A stretch of DNA of 64,000 nt, from positions 1 to 64,000 of the forward strand of contig NZ_NBYX01000024.1 of assembly GCF_002099195.1 (NCBI RefSeq), given 5' to 3'. Source of the stretch: Burkholderia puraquae. Its GTDB lineage: Bacteria > Pseudomonadota > Gammaproteobacteria > Burkholderiales > Burkholderiaceae. Positions 46,140 through 54,032 of the stretch are shown in pieces; positions within the stretch are counted from its first letter, which is position 1; every line of letters starts with the position of its first letter. The position numbers were made by a program, and so were the translations under genes. The notes under the pieces are model-generated. The model was not told the DNA's origin, searched no databases, and saw only the letters and a list, made by a program, of their open reading frames with translations.

Positions 46140-47159
46140 TCACTTCCGGTCGACGATCACCTGGTCGAACGTGCCGCCGTCCGCGAAGTGCGTCTTCTGC
46201 GCGTTCGCCCAGCTGCCGAAGACCTGCTCGACGCTGAATGTCTTCAGCGGCTTGAACTCGGCCGCATGCTTCTTCAGCACGTTCGCGTCGCGCGGGCGGA
46301 GATGGTGCTTCGCGATGATCTCCTGCGCTTCCGGCGTGTACAGGTAGTCGAGATACGCCTGCGCGACCTTGCGCGTGCCCTTCTTGTCGACGACCTTGTC
46401 GACGACGGCGACGGGCGGCTCCGCGAGGATGCTCGCCGACGGATACACGGCGTCGAACTGCGCGCCCGATGCACCGGTGTCCATCAGCGCGACTTCGTTC
46501 TCGAACGTGACGAGCACGTCGCCGATGCCGCGCTGCGTGAACGTCGTCGTCGCGCCCCGGCCGCCGGAGTCGAGCACCGGCACGTTGCGGAAGATCGACT
46601 TCTCGAAGTCGATCGCCTGCTGGTCGGTCGCGCCCTTCTGCTTCTGGAAGCCCCACGCGGCAAGATACGCGTAGCGGCCGTTGCCCGACGTCTTCGGGTT
46701 CGCGATGATCACCTGGACGCCCGGCTTGGCGAGATCGCTCCAGTCCTTGATCGCCTTGGGATTGCCCTTGCGCACGAGGAACACCATCGTCGTGGAATAC
46801 GGCGAGCTGTTGTCCGGGAAGCGTGCGCGCCAGTCCTTCGGCAGCAGCTGGCCGCGCTCGGCGAGCAGGTCGATGTCGTTCGGCTGGTTCATCGTCACGA
46901 CGTCGGCCTGCAGCCCCTGCAGCACCGACAGCGCCTGCGCACTCGACGCGCCGTGCGACTGCTTGATCGCGACCGTCTCGCCGGTCTTCTGCTTGTAGGC
47001 GGCGGCAAAGCCCGTGTTGATGTCCTTGTACAGCTCGCGCGTCACGTCGTACGACACGTTCAGGATCGACGTATCCGCATACGCGGCCGTCGCCGCCACG
47101 ACCAGCGCCGCCGCCGCGCCCGTGTGCAGCCAGCGGCCGATCCCCTTCATGCTTGCCAT
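46140..47159 (-). CDS. sbp: Sulfate/thiosulfate-binding periplasmic protein
   Basis: A 339-residue ABC-transporter binding protein. The signal peptide (about 1-28, ending AAYA) precedes the Sbp/CysP pattern: LNVSYDVTRELYKDIN, KQSHGASSAQ (sulfate-binding loop), NPKTSGNGRYAYLAAWG and a C-terminal FGSWANAQKTHFADGG. Two starts nine bases apart are possible (47159 or 47150); neither has a good ribosome binding site. No cysT, cysW or cysA gene lies next to it, so it would feed a transporter encoded elsewhere. Confidence 0.93.
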   Translation of the reverse strand: MASMKGIGRWLHTGAAAALVVAATAAYADTSILNVSYDVTRELYKDINTGFAAAYKQKTGETVAIKQSHGASSAQALSVLQGLQADVVTMNQPNDIDLLAERGQLLPKDWRARFPDNSSPYSTTMVFLVRKGNPKAIKDWSDLAKPGVQVIIANPKTSGNGRYAYLAAWGFQKQKGATDQQAIDFEKSIFRNVPVLDSGGRGATTTFTQRGIGDVLVTFENEVALMDTGASGAQFDAVYPSASILAEPPVAVVDKVVDKKGTRKVAQAYLDYLYTPEAQEIIAKHHLRPRDANVLKKHAAEFKPLKTFSVEQVFGSWANAQKTHFADGGTFDQVIVDRK

Positions 47160-47375
47160 CGTGATATGCCCCGTTTCCAGTGGTGGTGAATGTGCGTGAC
47201 GGCACGCGTACGCGCTGTCATCGAAACGTAAGCGGGCATTCTAGCGGCCAGGCTCGGCATGCCTTCCAATCAGTCGTGGAAAGCAAATCTCGAATCCTGC
47301 TAAACGGCGGCGGGCGCTCGCGCGTGCCGCCGATCCGGTGTTAAGATCGCCGCTCAGCCCAATCACGGTTCCTCC
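47160..47375. other. Intergenic region upstream of the sulfate-binding protein gene
   Basis: Contains the likely leftward promoter of sbp and, at its right end, GTTAAGATC around 47340 resembling a rightward -10. I see no CysB site that I can define by eye and no gene. Confidence 0.35.
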
Positions 47376-47471
47376 ATGTCCGCTGCCCTGCGCTCGCTTC
47401 CGATCCTCGCCGCCATCGCGGCAGGTGCGCGCGCGGCCGGGCTGAAACTGAAAAAACGACTCCTCGACTGA
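47376..47471 (+). CDS. Possible small membrane peptide, 31 residues
   Basis: The frame reads MSAALRSLPILAAIAAGARA followed by a basic end, K(L)KKRLLD. It is a short hydrophobic helix with a positively charged tail, like a small membrane peptide or leader. There is a plausible -10 about 30 bp upstream but no clear Shine-Dalgarno. Its stop codon lies at the start of an 11-bp inverted repeat (47468-47493). It may be chance. Confidence 0.25.
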   Translation: MSAALRSLPILAAIAAGARAAGLKLKKRLLD

Positions 47472-47493
47472 CGGGGACGTCGCGTCCCGTCAG
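47468..47493 (+). repeat. Inverted repeat after the small ORF
   Basis: CTGACGGGGACG at 47468-47479 pairs with CGTCCCGTCAG at 47483-47493 with one bulged G and a 3-base loop. There is no T-run. It lies about 117 bp upstream of the DapA-family gene. Confidence 0.5.
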
Positions 47494-47610
47494 GCGAATG
47501 CCGGACGGGATGCCCGCAGGTCGTTTCTTTCTCCTTGCTCGCACGCCTCGCTCCGGCACTCCGCCGGCGGAACGGTTCCTTCCCACTCCGTTTCCACCAT
47601 GAGGCTTTGC

Positions 47611-48504
47611 ATGAACACACGTTTCGAAGGTATCTGGCTGCCGATCATCACGCCGTTTCACCACGGCGAAGTCGACCATGCGGCGCTCGCGCGGCTCGCG
47701 CGTCACTACGCAGGCGCTGGCATCGCGGGCTTCGTCGCGGGCGCGACGACCGGTGAAGGCGTGCTGCTCGACGCGCGCGAACAGGACGCGGTGTTCGCGA
47801 CGCTGCGCGACGCGGCACCCGAACTGCCGATCGTCGTCGGGCTGACCGCAAGCGCGACGCACTTCGCGGCCGCTCGCGCACGCGAACTTGCCGCGTTGCG
47901 GCCCGACGGGCTGCTCGTCACACCGCCCGTCTACGTGCGGCCGACGCAGGACGGCATCCGCCGCCACGTGGAGGCAATCGTCGATGCGGCCGACCTGCCG
48001 GTGCTCGTCTACAACATCCCGTACCGCACCGGCGTGAACGTCGAACTGGAGACGCTGCAGGCGCTCGCGCGCGACCCGCGCGTCGCGGGCATCAAGGAAT
48101 GCGGCGGTACGCTCGACCGGATGAGCCGGCTCGTGCACGACACGCCGCTCGCGATCCTGTCCGGCGACGACAACCAGAACTTCGCGGCGATGTGCGCCGG
48201 TGCGCACGGCGCGATCGCAAGCAGCGCGCACGTGCTGCCCGAATGGCATGTGCGCATCCATGCGCTGCTGCGCGACGGCCGGCTCGCCGATGCGCGGCGC
48301 CTGTCGGTCGCGCTGCAGCCGCTCGTCGCGGCGCTGTTCGCGGAACCGAACCCGGCGCCGGTGAAGGCCGTGTTGGCCGCGCAAGGGTGGTGCGAGGACG
48401 GGTTGAGGCTGCCGTTCGTGCCGGCGAGTGAAGGGTTGAGGGAGCGGTTGGCGGCCATTTGCGCGGAACTCGACGAAATCGAGCCGGACGTCGCGGTGGC
48501 ATAA
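47611..48504 (+). CDS. Dihydrodipicolinate synthase (DapA) family protein
   Basis: A 297-residue class I aldolase of the DapA/NanA family. Signatures: GATTGEG with the Thr pair, YNIPYRTG with the proton-relay Tyr, and GIKECGG with the Schiff-base Lys. Lys and Tyr are in place, so it should be an active pyruvate-dependent aldolase. Whether it makes dihydrodipicolinate or another product is unclear because no lysine genes are adjacent. The ATG at 47611 has AGG eight bases upstream; the ATG at 47599 would add four residues. Confidence 0.85.
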   Translation: MNTRFEGIWLPIITPFHHGEVDHAALARLARHYAGAGIAGFVAGATTGEGVLLDAREQDAVFATLRDAAPELPIVVGLTASATHFAAARARELAALRPDGLLVTPPVYVRPTQDGIRRHVEAIVDAADLPVLVYNIPYRTGVNVELETLQALARDPRVAGIKECGGTLDRMSRLVHDTPLAILSGDDNQNFAAMCAGAHGAIASSAHVLPEWHVRIHALLRDGRLADARRLSVALQPLVAALFAEPNPAPVKAVLAAQGWCEDGLRLPFVPASEGLRERLAAICAELDEIEPDVAVA

Positions 48505-48560
48505 ACCGCGACGCCACATGAGACGCAGGCGACCGATGAATTTCGCGCCGACAGATTGCT

Positions 48561-48939
48561 TCAAACTGTCGGAACGAGAGACAGGTCGTACCGTGCAAGA
48601 TGCGCATCGGCCGTCACAAGCTGAAGCGGCTCGAGCCGGGCCTGCGCGACCAGTAAGCGATCGAATGGATCACGATGGTGGTGCGGCAAATCACGGACCG
48701 CGGCCCCATGCACGGCCCGAACCGGCAGCTCGCGTCCCGCTTGCGCCGATCGCACGGATCAGCTTGCCGACGTCGATATCGGGCTTCCCCAAGCCGGCCT
48801 TGATGGCGGCCTCCCGGATACTCGCGCTGCTGACGAAACGTTCGTCGGCGGCCGAGATCAGTCTGCGCGCCGGCGCGCTCAGCTTGGGGTCATTGGTCAC
48901 GATCCACAAAAAGATGTGCGTATCGAGCAACAGCCGCAT
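48561..48939 (-). pseudogene. VapC-type PIN domain toxin, frameshifted
   Basis: The frame from 48939 reads MRLLLDTHIFLWIVTNDPKL through IREAAIKAGLGK, then leaves the family sequence after IGASG. The next frame continues with ELPVRAVHGAAV, HHRDPFDRLLVAQA and LVTADAHLARYD to the stop at 48561. Together they make a complete PIN toxin of about 125 residues. All four metal-binding acids (in LLLDTH, IREAA, DPFDR and TADAHL) are present across the break. The break is at GGG/CCC 48736-48738: one extra base, or two missing since the family usually reads SGFREL. It is preceded by its antitoxin with overlapping stop and start. Confidence 0.8.
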
Positions 48940-49148
48940 CAGCGCCCTTCAAAAGCATCCAGCAGATGATCGGGCAACGGGGCATCGAAGTCGTCCGCGA
49001 TCCACGCCTGCCCTTGCAGGACACCGAACCGAACGGGCGGATTGGCAGGCACGAGTCGATCGGCCGAAGCCCTGTCACCGCGGATCGTGGCATCTGCCCT
49101 TTGAACCGGATCGTCCGCACTGGCACCGGGCGTGTTTGCGTTTTGCAT
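48939..49148 (-). CDS. Type II antitoxin, Phd/DUF2281-like C-terminus
   Basis: A 69-residue protein ending RFGVLQGQAWIADDFDAPLP followed by DHLLDAFEGR, the typical toxin-binding tail of Phd/YefM-type antitoxins paired with VapC toxins. The N-terminal DNA-binding part is short and only weakly like Phd, so it may be degraded. GGAGG lies six bases before the ATG. The stop TGA shares its A with the toxin ATG (TGATG). Confidence 0.75.
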   Translation of the reverse strand: MQNANTPGASADDPVQRADATIRGDRASADRLVPANPPVRFGVLQGQAWIADDFDAPLPDHLLDAFEGR

Positions 49149-49164
49149 GATGACCTCCGTTTCA

Positions 49165-49177
49165 AGTGATCATCACT
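49165..49177 (-). promoter_or_regulatory. Palindromic operator of the toxin-antitoxin pair
   Basis: AGTGAT-C-ATCACT is a perfect palindrome around one base, 17 bp upstream of the antitoxin start and overlapping a candidate -10, TACAGT, on the minus strand (49180-49175). This is the expected position for autorepression by the antitoxin. Confidence 0.55.
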
Positions 49178-49263
49178 GTAGTCAGGTTCACCCGATCGAT
49201 CCATTCGACCGATCGGCAGAGGGACTGCCGAACCGCAACCCATGGCGGCAATCGCGCATTTCG

Positions 49264-50337
49264 TCACGCCGCCAGCACCATCCCTGCCCCCTCCGTCGCG
49301 TCCCGCACCGCCTGCTTCACGATCCGCGCGAGCCGATCGACGGTCGGCGTCGCCGATGACGTGCGCCGCAGCAGGATCAGCGGCAGGCTCGGCAGTGCCG
49401 GCAGCCCGCACGAAGCCGCATCGAGCACACGCACTGCCGCTGGCAGCCCGTACTGCGCGCGCACCGTCAGCCCGAGGCCGGCCGCCGCCGCCGCCCATAG
49501 CCCGGCGAGACTCGGCGTCGTGAACGCGACCCGCCACGGCACGCCCGCGCGGTCGAGCGCATCGGTCGCTGCGCCGAAGAACCGGCACGGCCGGTCGAAC
49601 ACGACGAGGGGCAGCGGCTCGCCCGGCCCGGCCATTGCACCGATGCCCGTTTCGCCACGCGGCGCCTGCGCCGCATCGACATCCGTGCCGCCCCCGCCCG
49701 GCGTGCCGAAACCGCCCGCGCCCAAACCCGCTGCCCCGACCCACTGCATCGGCACCTGCGCGATCGCTTCACTGTCGATGCCCGGCCGCGCCACCAGCGC
49801 CGCCGATGCCGGATCGCCCCACACCAGCGCGAGATCGAGCTGGTTCGCGTCGAGCCGGTCGAGCAAATCGGCATTGCGCGCCACGCGGGCCTCGATCCGC
49901 ACCTTCGGATGCGCGCGCGCGAACCGCCCGAGCACGTCGGGCAAAATCGCCTCGCCGAAATCCTCCTGCAGCCCGACGCGCACCCAGCCGTCGAGATTCA
50001 TGCCGCGCACCGCCGCGGCCGCCTCGTCGTTCAGCGCGATCATCCGTCGCGCATAGCGCAGCATCGCGTCGCCGGCGTCGGTCAGCGCAAGCCCCCGCCC
50101 GGCTTTCACGAACAACGGCGTGCCGGCCTGCTCCTCGAGCTTGCGGATCTGCGCGCTCACCGCCGACGACGAGCGCGCGACGCGGTCCGCCGCCTTCGCA
50201 AAACTGCCGAGATCCACGCCCGCGACGAGGCTGCGCAGCGCCGCCACGTCGAAGTTGGGCCGGGCCAGCGCGGCATCGGCCAGCGCGAACGACTCGGCGC
50301 CGTCCCGCGGAATGTCTTGTCCGGACATACCAACCAT
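49264..50337 (-). CDS. LysR family transcriptional regulator with Gly-rich insertion
   Basis: A 357-residue LysR regulator. The helix-turn-helix (FDVAALRSLVAGVDLGSFAKAA, then SSSAVSAQIRKLEEQAG) is at about 29-80 and the effector domain follows. It is about 50 residues longer than usual: an N-terminal extension of 28 residues and a Gly/Ala-rich loop (LGAGGFGTPGGGGTDVDAA) inside the effector domain near residue 210. It is divergent from an MFS transporter gene 97 bp away, the probable target. Confidence 0.88.
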   Translation of the reverse strand: MVGMSGQDIPRDGAESFALADAALARPNFDVAALRSLVAGVDLGSFAKAADRVARSSSAVSAQIRKLEEQAGTPLFVKAGRGLALTDAGDAMLRYARRMIALNDEAAAAVRGMNLDGWVRVGLQEDFGEAILPDVLGRFARAHPKVRIEARVARNADLLDRLDANQLDLALVWGDPASAALVARPGIDSEAIAQVPMQWVGAAGLGAGGFGTPGGGGTDVDAAQAPRGETGIGAMAGPGEPLPLVVFDRPCRFFGAATDALDRAGVPWRVAFTTPSLAGLWAAAAAGLGLTVRAQYGLPAAVRVLDAASCGLPALPSLPLILLRRTSSATPTVDRLARIVKQAVRDATEGAGMVLAA

Positions 50338-50353
50338 CCTGTTTTGCCGAATG

Positions 50354-50387
50354 ATTCATCAAGAACTTTCCGATTTTCAGGATGAAT
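50354..50387. promoter_or_regulatory. Inverted repeat between the LysR and MFS genes
   Basis: ATTCATC at 50354-50360 and GATGAAT at 50381-50387 are exact inverted copies with a 20-bp spacer, in the middle of the divergent promoter region. Candidate binding site for the LysR protein. Confidence 0.4.
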
Positions 50388-50434
50388 GTAGGCCGCCAGA
50401 CTATCGATGTCAATTTCCAACCGGACCTGCCGTC

Positions 50435-51709
50435 ATGGATTCCTCGTACGTCGCTTCCCCGTCCTCGCCCGCCCGCGATGCGCGCGGCCCGGCCCATCGC
50501 TGGCGCGTACTGGCTGCCGGCGTCGCCGCAAACATGAGCTTTTCGGCCGCGGCGGCGGGCATTCCGACCACGGCCGTGTGGATGCGCACGGCCTATCACC
50601 TCGACAACGGCGCACTCGGCCTCGTGCTCGGCGCGCTCGGCTTCGGCGTCGCGCTGTCCGAGCTGCCGTGGGGGATGGCCGCCGACCGCTTCGGCGACCG
50701 CCGCGTGCTGCTCGCCGGGCTCGTCGCGACGGCCGCGATGTTCGCGCTGATGGTGTGCGCGATCGTCCCGACCGCGCACGGCGTGCCGCCGCTGATGCGC
50801 GTCGTCGCCGCGATGTGCTGCGTCGGCCTGCTTGGCGGCAGCGTGAACGGGTCGAGCGGGCGCGCGGTGATGCGCTGGTTCGGCGAGCACGAACGCGGGC
50901 TCGCGATGAGCATCCGCCAGACAGCCGTGCCGCTCGGCGGCGGGATCGGCGCGGCGCTGCTGCCGTCGCTCGCGTCGCACCTGGGCTTTGCCGCGGTATT
51001 CGGCGCGCTGATGCTGCTGTGCGCGGGATCGGCCGCGCTGACCTGGCGCTGGCTGCACGAGCCGCCCGCCGCGCTGGCCTCCGTGGGCGTCGCCGCGACA
51101 CGCGCGGCCGAGCAGCCGCATCGGGTTGCCCCGCGCACCCGCGGCCCGCTGACGAGCGGCTCCGTGTGGCGCATCGTGCTCGGCATCGGCCTGCTGTGCG
51201 CGCCGCAGTTCGCGGTGCTCACGTTCGCGACGGTGTTCCTGCACGACTTCGGCCGGCTCGGCCTCGCCGGCATCAGCGCGGCAATGGTCGCGCTGCAGCT
51301 CGGCGCGATGGTGATGCGTGTCTGGAGCGGCCGTCATACCGACCGGCACGGCAACCGGCGCGCGTACCTGCGCGGTTCAGTGCTCGTTGCGGCCGGGTCG
51401 TTCACGCTGCTCGCGGCCGCGACGGCCGGCAGCCCGCACGTGCCGCTCGCCGCGATCGTCGCGATTCTCGTGTTCGCGGGCATCTGCGTGTCGGCGTGGC
51501 ATGGCGTCGCGTACACCGAACTAGCGACGCTCGCGGGCGCCGAACAAGCGGGCACCGCGCTCGGGATGGCAAACACGATCGTGTATCTGGGGCTGTTCGC
51601 GACGCCGCTCGCGATTCCGCCGCTGCTCGCCGCGAGTTCGTGGAGCGTCGTATGGCTCGCAGCCGCGCTGGTCGCGGGCGCGACCTACCCGCTGTTCGCC
51701 GTGCGATAG
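50435..51709 (+). CDS. MFS transporter
   Basis: A 424-residue major facilitator with 12 probable membrane helices in two halves, separated by a cytoplasmic loop near residues 205-240. The DRFGDRR motif after helix 2 and WSGRHTDRHGNRR after helix 8 are the MFS motif A pair. The N-terminus before helix 1 is about 22 residues. The ATG at 50435 was chosen because upstream in-frame sequence overlaps the LysR gene. Substrate unknown; expression is probably set by the divergent LysR regulator. Confidence 0.88.
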   Translation: MDSSYVASPSSPARDARGPAHRWRVLAAGVAANMSFSAAAAGIPTTAVWMRTAYHLDNGALGLVLGALGFGVALSELPWGMAADRFGDRRVLLAGLVATAAMFALMVCAIVPTAHGVPPLMRVVAAMCCVGLLGGSVNGSSGRAVMRWFGEHERGLAMSIRQTAVPLGGGIGAALLPSLASHLGFAAVFGALMLLCAGSAALTWRWLHEPPAALASVGVAATRAAEQPHRVAPRTRGPLTSGSVWRIVLGIGLLCAPQFAVLTFATVFLHDFGRLGLAGISAAMVALQLGAMVMRVWSGRHTDRHGNRRAYLRGSVLVAAGSFTLLAAATAGSPHVPLAAIVAILVFAGICVSAWHGVAYTELATLAGAEQAGTALGMANTIVYLGLFATPLAIPPLLAASSWSVVWLAAALVAGATYPLFAVR

Positions 51710-51764
51710 CAGCCACGGATTGCACGCGGGCGTCGCGGCGAGCGACCCGACGCCCGCGCATCCG

Positions 51765-52403
51765 TCAGGCCGCCTCGCGTGCCAGCGCGCGCCGCGCGGC
51801 CGGCCGCTCGGCCTCGCGCTGCGCATGGGCGGTCCACGCGGGATGCCGCGTCATGTCGAGCCCGATCGCGACGCCCCAGCGATACAGCACGAGCAGGAAC
51901 GGATCGACGATCGAATGCGCGCCCGGTTCGGCCCACGTGCGGCCATCGGCAAGCGCGGCCTCGATCGTCTCGTTCGCGGCTTCGATCGTGCCTCGCCCGT
52001 GCGCGCGGACCTCACCGTGCAGCGCCGGATCGCCGATGAAGCGCCCCGGCCGCCACAGCGCGCCGTAGCCGACGCCATGCACCCAGCCGACCAGCCAGGC
52101 GAGCCATTCGTGGCACCGCGCCTCGCGCAGCGGATCGCCGAGCGGCAGCAATTGCGCATCGGGATAACGGCGCGCGAGATACGTAAGGATCGCGGGCGTT
52201 TCGGTCAGCACGCTCGGCTCGCCCGGAATCGCGAGCACGGGCACGCGTGCTTTCGCGTTGATCGCGAGATAGTGCGCGTCGAGGTTCTGCTGCTTCTGCA
52301 CGGAGACGATTTCGACGTCGAACGGCGCGCCGGTTTCCTCCAAGGCGATGTGGGCGGCAAGCGAGCAGGCGCCCGGCGAAAGATAGAGACGATATGCGTT
52401 CAT
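51765..52403 (-). CDS. Glutathione S-transferase family protein
   Basis: A 212-residue GST of the beta-like type. MNAYRLYLSPGACSLAAHIA contains the Cys that beta-class GSTs use, followed by RVPVLAIPGEPSVLTETPAI (cis-Pro and glutathione-binding TE), then the helical domain. The frame is open upstream, but the family N-terminus begins at 52403. It is divergent from a LysR gene across 112 bp with a clear LysR box, so it is probably the regulated target. Confidence 0.87.
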   Translation of the reverse strand: MNAYRLYLSPGACSLAAHIALEETGAPFDVEIVSVQKQQNLDAHYLAINAKARVPVLAIPGEPSVLTETPAILTYLARRYPDAQLLPLGDPLREARCHEWLAWLVGWVHGVGYGALWRPGRFIGDPALHGEVRAHGRGTIEAANETIEAALADGRTWAEPGAHSIVDPFLLVLYRWGVAIGLDMTRHPAWTAHAQREAERPAARRALAREAA

Positions 52404-52494
52404 GGTGAGGTGACCCGACGGGGCTGTGGAAGACGGAACCGAGTGTAGGAACGCGTGCCTGCCCGTCGCAAACGATGAATTGTCGTGCTCGGGC

Positions 52495-52509
52495 ATTAGT
52501 GTTACTAAT
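52495..52509. promoter_or_regulatory. LysR-type binding box
   Basis: ATTAGT-GTT-ACTAAT is a perfect dyad that also fits the LysR T-N11-A rule, 6 bp before the LysR gene start and 92 bp upstream of the divergent glutathione transferase start. Probable autoregulatory site. Confidence 0.6.
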
Positions 52510-52515
52510 ACCCGC

Positions 52516-53436
52516 ATGCGACGCATTCACCTTCCTCCGCTGCAGACGCTGCGTGCGTTCGAGACCGCCGTGCGGCTACAGAGCTTCACGCGCGCGGCCG
52601 ACGAGCTCGCGCTCACGCAAGGCGCCGTCAGCCAGCACATCCGCGCGCTCGAGGCGCAGCTCGGCTATCCGCTCTTCATCCGTGAGCGCAACGGCGCGAC
52701 GCCGACGCACGCCGCGCACGCGCTCGCGCTGCAGGTGCGCCAGGGCCTCAGCGTGCTCGAGCGCGCGTTCGAGCCGGTACTCGCCGAGCGCAGCCGTCAG
52801 CGCACCTGCGACGTCACGCTGAACGTCAGCGTGCTGCCGAGCGTCGCCGAGCGCTGGCTCGCGCCGCGCCTGCCGCGCTTCTCGGCTGCGCATCCGCACA
52901 TCGCGATCGCGCTGCACCCGGACGTGGCGCTCGCGCCGCTGCGCAAGCGCGACCGCATCGACGTCGCGCTGCGCTACGGGCCCGGCACGTGGCCGGGCGT
53001 CGTCGCCGAGAAGCTGATGAACGAGACGATCTTTCCGGTTGCGAGCCCCGCGTACCGCAATCGCGACGGCATCGCACCGCGCGTGCCGGCCGATCTCGTG
53101 CGCGCGACGCTGCTGCGCCATCCCGCGCAGCCGTGGGAACCGTGGCTCCAGGCCGCGCGGCTCGACCTCACCGAATCCGCGCGCGCGCCGCGCTTCACCG
53201 ATGCGCATGCGCTGATCGACGCGACGCTGAAAGGGCGCGGCGTCGCACTCGCGCGCCGCTCGCTGATCGAGCCCGAACTCGCGGACGGCACGCTCGTGCG
53301 CGTATCGACGGTGCGCGTGACCGACGTGTATGCGCATTACGTCGTGTGGCGCCCCGGCCATCCGCACGAAGCGGCGATCCGTACCTGGCTCGACTGGCTG
53401 CGCAGCGAGGTGCGGCGACGCACGCCGCGGCGCTGA
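52516..53436 (+). CDS. LysR family regulator (GcvA-like)
   Basis: A 306-residue LysR regulator. MRRIHLPPLQTLRAFETAVR and ADELALTQGAVSQHIRALEA form the helix-turn-helix of the GcvA-like branch, and the LysR substrate-binding domain follows (about 95-300). The ATG at 52516 matches the family N-terminus, although a longer in-frame start exists at 52426. It is divergent from the glutathione transferase gene. Confidence 0.9.
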   Translation: MRRIHLPPLQTLRAFETAVRLQSFTRAADELALTQGAVSQHIRALEAQLGYPLFIRERNGATPTHAAHALALQVRQGLSVLERAFEPVLAERSRQRTCDVTLNVSVLPSVAERWLAPRLPRFSAAHPHIAIALHPDVALAPLRKRDRIDVALRYGPGTWPGVVAEKLMNETIFPVASPAYRNRDGIAPRVPADLVRATLLRHPAQPWEPWLQAARLDLTESARAPRFTDAHALIDATLKGRGVALARRSLIEPELADGTLVRVSTVRVTDVYAHYVVWRPGHPHEAAIRTWLDWLRSEVRRRTPRR

Positions 53437-53702
53437 CGCCACGCGATCGGCTGCACGCGTTCATCGTGAACGGTCAGGCCGCCGTGGACGCCCTCGTGCA
53501 TCGCATCGCGTGCCCGGGTAAAAGTGCCCGGCCCGCATCGCCTGCCGGGAAATTTTGCCTTCCCGCGCCCCCGTGCAAGTGACTGGTCAGGATATCGAAA
53601 GCCTTCCGCGATCATGCGCCGGTCGCAAACGATTCACCGAAACGTCGCATCGCACCGGCATACTCGAAAACGTTTCCCGATCAGCCTGCCAGGAGAGAAG
53701 TC

Positions 53703-53987
53703 ATGCGTCGCGTTTCCGTCGTCGTTCTTTGTGCCGCCGCTTTCGTCGCCGCCTGCAGCGACGACGCGCCGCACGATGCACACGCGACCGACACGTCGCA
53801 GCAGGCCGGCGCATCGGCCGGCTCCGCCAGCGCATTCAACAGCGATGCCGCATCGAACGCCCCCGCGTCCGATGCCGCGCCGCTCGCGCCGCCCGTCGTG
53901 CACTACCCGCCCGATGACGACGACGACGCAAAGCCCGCGGCGAACGCGACCGCGTCGAGTGCCGCCGCGCCGTCGTCGCCAGGCTGA
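53703..53987 (+). CDS. Small lipoprotein upstream of phospholipase C
   Basis: A 94-residue exported lipoprotein: signal peptide with lipobox FVAAC (lipidated Cys18), then a low-complexity Ala/Ser/Asp-rich chain with a DDDDD run near residue 73. AGGAG eight bases before the ATG. It lies 45 bp before the phospholipase C gene and is probably in the same operon. No family recognised; the Asp run might bind a metal ion. Confidence 0.7.
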   Translation: MRRVSVVVLCAAAFVAACSDDAPHDAHATDTSQQAGASAGSASAFNSDAASNAPASDAAPLAPPVVHYPPDDDDDAKPAANATASSAAAPSSPG

Positions 53988-54032
53988 TCCCTCCGCTCCC
54001 GTCCCCCGACCGCAGAACCGAGGTGAAATAAC

